NCBI GenBank assembly: GCA_945863785.1
Contig: CAMBAQ010000075.1
Location: 1 to 8,765 of the forward strand
Length of the DNA stretch: 8,765 bases
Source: Chthoniobacter flavus
GTDB taxonomy: Bacteria > Verrucomicrobiota > Verrucomicrobiia > Chthoniobacterales > Terrimicrobiaceae
Reading direction: 5' to 3'
Part shown: positions 5,017 through 8,765 of the stretch, piece after piece
How the letters are laid out: each line of letters opens with the position of its first letter
How positions within the stretch are numbered: position 1 is the first letter of the stretch
Made by a program: the position numbers and the translations under genes
Notes under the pieces: model-generated
What the model was told of the DNA's origin: nothing
The model's database searches: none
What the model saw: only the letters and a program-made list of their open reading frames with translations

Positions 5017-6411
5017 ATGTCCGTAAAAACTGAAAAAGATCTCCCCGAATTCCATCGGTCCACATGGCTCAAGGCGATGAGCGCCATGCAGCTCAAAAAT
5101 TACGGCTACACGATCCAACTTCTCCAGACTGTCCTCAAAAGCCACCCCGAATTCCTTGCTGGTCGGCAGATTGTTCGCAAGGCGGGTATTGCAAAAAATC
5201 CTGGAAAGAAAAGCCTTCTTGCGGGTCTCTCTGGAGCTTCATTTTCTGCGCATAAAATTCAGGGCCAAATCAAAAAAGATCCTCTCGCTGCGATTGATGC
5301 GGTGGAGAAGCTCTTGGAAAGTGATCCGACCAGCACGCAGTTAAACATGATACTGCATGATGCTGCCGTCGCAGCGGATCTTCCCGAGGTTGCCGGATTT
5401 GCTTTGGAAACGATTCTTGATGCCTCGCCAAAGGACATCAAGATCATGCACCAGTTGGCCCGTCACTGTATGCAGCACGGCAATGCTGCAAGAGCCTCGG
5501 ATATTTATCTCAAAATTATCTCGATAGCCCCGAGCGATCTTGCTGCGGTCAAGGGGGCGAAGGATGCCGCGGCCGCTTCTTCGATGCAGAGTGGTGGCTG
5601 GGATAAAGAGGAGACGACCTACCGTGACCTCATCAAGGACAAGGGAGAGGCGGTTGCTCTGGAACAGCAATCTCGCGTGGTTCGAAGCGAAGAAATGATC
5701 GATAATCTCCTCGCTGATCTTCACGGCAAGGCGGAGGCGGAGCCCGGTTCCGTGGATACCGCTCGCCGCATCGCAGAGCTCTACGAGCAGAAAGAAGATT
5801 GGGACAATGCGACAAGTTGGTTCAACTACGCCGCCGCCCTTACGAATAACTCAGATTTTGCCCTCGTTCGCAAAGCCTCGGATCTGCGCGTGAAGCAATT
5901 CGACCATGCGATTGATGCGCGTCGTGAAATCATTGCGAGCCATCCGGGAACGGCCGAGGCGGAGCAATATGCAGCGGAACTCGAAGATCTCATTACACAA
6001 CGCTCCGAGACCATGCTTCAGTCGGCCCGCGCCCGTGTGGAGCAAAATCCAACGGATCTCCAATCCCGCTTCGAGCTTGGCGAGATACTTCACTCACTTC
6101 ACATGTATCAGGAAGCGATTCCTGAACTTCAGCGGGCCCGCCAAAATCCCAACGTCCGTATCCGGGCGATCAGTCTGCTCGGCCAATGCTTCACTGCCCG
6201 CTCGATGCTCGACCTTGCGGCCAAGACCCTCTCCGACGCCGCGACAGAGTTGGTCGCTATGGACAACGTGAAAAAGGACATCGTTTACAACCTGGGTTTG
6301 GTTTATGAAAAGATGAACCTGACGGACAACGCGATCGCGTGCATGAAGCAAATTTATGAGGTGGATTACGGTTACCGCGACGTCGCCGCACGGGTTGAGG
6401 GATCGTATTAA
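5017..6411 (+). CDS. Cytoplasmic tetratricopeptide-repeat protein
   Basis: A 464-residue, almost wholly helical protein with no signal peptide or membrane segment. Degenerate TPR-type helix pairs are visible around residues 13-45, 88-135, 140-175, 247-275, 347-376 and 384-450. Examples are YGYTIQLLQTVLKSHPEF, the LARHCMQHGNAARASDIYLKI stretch, AELYEQKEDWDNATSWFNYA and LVYEKMNLTDNAIACMKQI, each with the alternating Gly/Ala and bulky residues of the repeat. A charged, non-repeat linker lies at about 185-240. TPR proteins scaffold protein-protein contacts; the partner cannot be read from sequence. It starts after a well-formed promoter, with no Shine-Dalgarno sequence. The acetyltransferase gene follows after 76 bases. 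A T-run at 6431-6436 downstream lacks a solid stem, so read-through is possible. Confidence 0.9.
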   Translation: MSVKTEKDLPEFHRSTWLKAMSAMQLKNYGYTIQLLQTVLKSHPEFLAGRQIVRKAGIAKNPGKKSLLAGLSGASFSAHKIQGQIKKDPLAAIDAVEKLLESDPTSTQLNMILHDAAVAADLPEVAGFALETILDASPKDIKIMHQLARHCMQHGNAARASDIYLKIISIAPSDLAAVKGAKDAAAASSMQSGGWDKEETTYRDLIKDKGEAVALEQQSRVVRSEEMIDNLLADLHGKAEAEPGSVDTARRIAELYEQKEDWDNATSWFNYAAALTNNSDFALVRKASDLRVKQFDHAIDARREIIASHPGTAEAEQYAAELEDLITQRSETMLQSARARVEQNPTDLQSRFELGEILHSLHMYQEAIPELQRARQNPNVRIRAISLLGQCFTARSMLDLAAKTLSDAATELVAMDNVKKDIVYNLGLVYEKMNLTDNAIACMKQIYEVDYGYRDVAARVEGSY

Positions 6412-6487
6412 AGCTCACCTTGTTCGCTGGTTTTTTGTTTCGATGATTCTGATTTGCCCGGAAGGGATGGAAAGATAACGTTGTCGC

Positions 6488-7165
6488 GTGGCACTTCCAC
6501 CAGGCATTACCGTTAGGCAATATGAGGCTCGCGACCGCGAGGCTGTTCGGCGGCTTTGTTGCGAAACGGGTTTTCTCGGCAAGGCGATCGATCCCGTGTT
6601 TGAGGATCGGGAACTCTTTGCGGATTATTTAACGGCCTATTACACAGATATCGAGCCCGAGGCGGCGTTTTTGTTGGAGCAAAATGGCATAGTCAAAGGC
6701 TACCTGCTCGGATCCCGTCGCCCACTGCGCCAGCAATTCTATGGTTTTTTTCAAAACCTCCGCCTTTTCCTGATCGGAATGAGCCGATACCCGCGCTACA
6801 ACACGGCCACGCGCGCTTTCATCCGTTGGATTCTTAATAATTCCTGGCGAGAGGTGCCGGCAGCTCCTCGTCGAACGGCTCATTTTCATATCAATGTGTT
6901 ACCGGAGGCCCAAAGTCTGGCCGGAACTTATGTGCTCATGAGCACTTATTTGGATTTTCTTCGTTCCCGCGGAGAAAAGGAAGTCTTCGGCCAGATGGTC
7001 ACATTTGAGTCCCGTCGTGGGGCGAAAGTGCTGGAGCGATTCGGCTTTCGTGTTGTCGAGCGAAAGGAAATCTCGAAATACCGCGGACTCCACCACGAGG
7101 CGGTCTATCTCACGACCATCATCAAGCAACTTGGCGCCCCGGAGTCCAAACCGCTGTCGATCTGA
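6488..7165 (+). CDS. GNAT-family acetyltransferase, substrate unknown
   Basis: A 225-residue protein with GNAT features. ITVRQYEARDREAVRRLCCET (7-27) is the usual first strand and helix, and FLLEQNGIVKGYLLG (61-75) the central strands. AHFHINVLPEAQSLAG (131-146) covers strand 4 and the acetyl-CoA loop, and TFESRRGAKVLERFGFRVVER (172-192) is the C-terminal family pattern in which a residue after the RxxA helix precedes a GF strand. The acetyl-CoA loop is degenerate (AQSLAG where R/Q-x-x-G-x-G/A is usual), so the cofactor or activity could differ. A hydrophobic, aromatic stretch at 84-116 is an insertion between the halves. The start is a GTG at 6488 with only a distant purine-rich sequence before it. 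No metabolic partner next door points to a substrate. Confidence 0.82.
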   Translation: MALPPGITVRQYEARDREAVRRLCCETGFLGKAIDPVFEDRELFADYLTAYYTDIEPEAAFLLEQNGIVKGYLLGSRRPLRQQFYGFFQNLRLFLIGMSRYPRYNTATRAFIRWILNNSWREVPAAPRRTAHFHINVLPEAQSLAGTYVLMSTYLDFLRSRGEKEVFGQMVTFESRRGAKVLERFGFRVVERKEISKYRGLHHEAVYLTTIIKQLGAPESKPLSI

Positions 7166-7180
7166 GTTTCGCCTATTTTA

Positions 7181-7210
7181 GAGACTGATCCTTTCTGGAG
7201 ATCGCGTCTC
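7181..7210 (+). terminator. Weak inverted repeat between the GNAT gene and metH
   Basis: GAGAC (7181-7185) and GTCTC (7206-7210) pair around an imperfect inner GATCC/GG-ATC stem. A TTTTT run comes only about 15 bases later (7225-7229), so terminator function is doubtful. It could also be part of the metH leader. Confidence 0.22.
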
Positions 7211-7275
7211 AAGGCGAGTTGAAGTTTTTAGTTTCAGGCGGGCGAATATTTCGTAGCTTGGGCAACTTCCGATCC

Positions 7276-8765
7276 ATGATTTCGTCCACCGAAAAAGCAC
7301 TCCGCGAACTCCTATCCCAACGCATCCTCATCCTCGATGGGGCGATGGGAACCATGATACAGCAATATAAATTGCAGGAATCCGATTATCGTGGGGAGCG
7401 TTTCGCTGACTGGAAGGGACAGGACCTCAAGGGAAATAATGACCTTCTTGTTCTTACAAGGCCCGAGGTGATTCGAGAGATCCACGGCAAATACATCGCC
7501 GCTGGGGCGGATATCATTGAAACCAATACGTTCAACTCCACTACGATTTCGCAAGCGGACTACGGCTTGGAGTCCATCGTGCCGGAGCTCAACCTTGCCG
7601 CCGCCCGCTTGGCCCGATCGGCTGCGGACGCCTGCACGGATCGCCGTATTTTTGTCGCTGGAGCCATCGGACCACTGAACCGGACGCTTTCCATTTCAAG
7701 GGATGTGAACGATCCCGGTAAGCGTGAGGTCAGTTTTGAGGAGGTGGCAGAGGCCTATACCGAGCAGATCGAAAACCTCGTCGCGGGCGGGGCAGATGTT
7801 CTCTTAGTGGAGACAATTTTCGATACACTCAATGCCAAGGCAGCTCTGTTTGCGATTGCTCGTTATTTTGAGAACCATCCAAGGCTTCCAGTGATGGTCT
7901 CTGGAACGATTACGGATTTGAGCGGACGCACTCTCACTGGGCAAACGGTCGAAGCCTTCCTCAACTCGCTTGCGCATTTCCCGATTCTTTCGATCGGTCT
8001 CAATTGCGCGCTGGGCCCGAAAGAAATGCGCCCGTACATCGAGGAACTTTCGAATATCGCGCCGTTTTTTGTCAGCACCTACCCGAATGCTGGTCTTCCT
8101 GACCCGCTATCGCCAACGGGTTTTCCGGAAACGCCCGAAAGTCTCGCCCCGCAGTTGCAAGACTGGGCGGAGCAGGGGTGGCTGAATATCATTGGCGGCT
8201 GTTGCGGCACTACGCCAGATCACATCCGTGCGATTGCCGATGCGGTTAAGGGCTTCAAGCCCAGGGCGATTGCCGCGCGCACCCGAACATTGCGATTAAG
8301 CGGGCTGGAGCCATTCACGGCCCGTCCGGAAATCCCATTTATCAATGTGGGCGAACGCACCAACGTGACGGGTTCCCCGAAGTTTGCGAAGCTCATCTTG
8401 GCTGGGAACTACGACGAGGCCCTAGCTGTGGCTCGTCAGCAGGTTGATGCGGGAGCCCAGATCATCGATATCAACATGGATGAGGGCATGCTTGATGGCG
8501 CGGCCGCGATGACGAAATTCCTCAACCTCATCGCTAGCGAACCCGACATCTCGCGCGTACCGGTGATGATCGATTCGTCGAAGTGGGAGGTCATCGAGGC
8601 TGGATTGCGCTGCGTTCAAGGCAAGAGCATCGTGAATTCGATCAGCCTCAAAGAGGGGCCTGAAAAATTCAAGGCACAGGCCCGATTGATCATGGCCTAT
8701 GGGGCGGCGACAGTCGTAATGGCCTTTGACGAGCAAGGTCAGGCCGACTCGCTCAAACGAAAAAC
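7276..8765 (+). CDS. metH: Cobalamin-dependent methionine synthase (5' part)
   Basis: The frame is open from an ATG at 7276 to the window edge, 496 codons of a protein normally about 1,200 residues long. MetH moves the methyl group of 5-methyltetrahydrofolate to homocysteine through cobalamin. Residues about 8-325 are the homocysteine-binding barrel: ILDGAMGTMIQ (19-29), ADIIETNTFN (78-87), GAIGPLNRTLS (129-139), and the zinc cysteines Cys244 (GLNCALG) and Cys309/Cys310 (GGCCGTTPDH). From about 353 the pterin-binding (folate) barrel begins with INVGERTNVTGS (356-367), QIIDINMDEGMLDG (395-408), MIDSSKWEVIEAG (431-443) and the IVNSISLKEG segment (452-461). The cobalamin and reactivation domains lie outside. 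No Shine-Dalgarno sequence is seen and no cobalamin or SAH riboswitch is recognisable in the 110-base leader. Confidence 0.97.
   Translation, partial: MISSTEKALRELLSQRILILDGAMGTMIQQYKLQESDYRGERFADWKGQDLKGNNDLLVLTRPEVIREIHGKYIAAGADIIETNTFNSTTISQADYGLESIVPELNLAAARLARSAADACTDRRIFVAGAIGPLNRTLSISRDVNDPGKREVSFEEVAEAYTEQIENLVAGGADVLLVETIFDTLNAKAALFAIARYFENHPRLPVMVSGTITDLSGRTLTGQTVEAFLNSLAHFPILSIGLNCALGPKEMRPYIEELSNIAPFFVSTYPNAGLPDPLSPTGFPETPESLAPQLQDWAEQGWLNIIGGCCGTTPDHIRAIADAVKGFKPRAIAARTRTLRLSGLEPFTARPEIPFINVGERTNVTGSPKFAKLILAGNYDEALAVARQQVDAGAQIIDINMDEGMLDGAAAMTKFLNLIASEPDISRVPVMIDSSKWEVIEAGLRCVQGKSIVNSISLKEGPEKFKAQARLIMAYGAATVVMAFDEQGQADSLKRK

Noticed and set aside
6412..6487. Terminator after the TPR gene at the T-run 6431-6436
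   Set aside because: The bases before the T-run form only a 3-bp stem, too weak to call.
7166..7275. SAH, SAM or cobalamin riboswitch before metH
   Set aside because: The leader is only 110 bases and I see none of the conserved cores; a covariance-model search would settle it.
1..8765. DGR reverse transcriptase, accessory gene or template repeat within the window
   Set aside because: Every long frame is accounted for by other families, and by eye no second, A-rich copy of the variable region is present.
1..8765. CRISPR array or insertion sequence
   Set aside because: No regularly spaced short repeats and no transposase-like frame were seen; the only repeats found are the A and B pairs.

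Overview
The window is a piece of bacterial chromosome that most resembles a member of the PVC group, probably Verrucomicrobiota. This rests on recognisable protein style: a secreted formylglycine-generating-enzyme-fold (FGE-fold) protein with a short helical N-terminal domain, a TPR protein of a type common there, and a near absence of Shine-Dalgarno sequences. It does not rest on a phylogenetic marker. Most of the window is housekeeping. One stretch of about 1.5 kb (roughly 500-1975) is accessory in character.

Layout. Bases 1-93 are the tail of an unidentified upstream gene that overlaps crcB (fluoride channel, 93-494) by one base. Bases 495-808 hold hairpins, a repeat and a possible minus-strand small membrane protein gene. 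Bases 809-1849 encode an exported FGE/SUMF1-fold protein. Its last ~45 codons change abruptly in base use and match the scaffold of the variable region of diversity-generating retroelement (DGR) targets. The gene is flanked by two pairs of diverged direct repeats, ordered B-A before it and A'-B' after it; B' ends exactly at the alr stop codon. On the minus strand follow alr (alanine racemase, 3090-1975), preceded by only 13 nt by a tRNA-Ala(CGC) gene (3176-3104), and folE2 (GTP cyclohydrolase IB, 4025-3240), whose stop codon sits in the loop of its own terminator. On the plus strand are an SDR of the D-mannonate oxidoreductase type (4113-4925), a TPR protein (5017-6411), a GNAT-type acetyltransferase (6488-7165) and the first 496 codons of metH (7276 to the window edge).

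How the genes relate. tRNA-Ala and alr form a natural pair around alanine, and are probably one transcript. folE2 opens tetrahydrofolate synthesis, and MetH uses methyl-tetrahydrofolate, but the two genes are 3 kb apart on opposite strands, so no operon is implied. The FGE-fold gene with its repeats is the part most worth following. It looks like a DGR target cassette without its reverse transcriptase or template, which would have to lie elsewhere in the genome.
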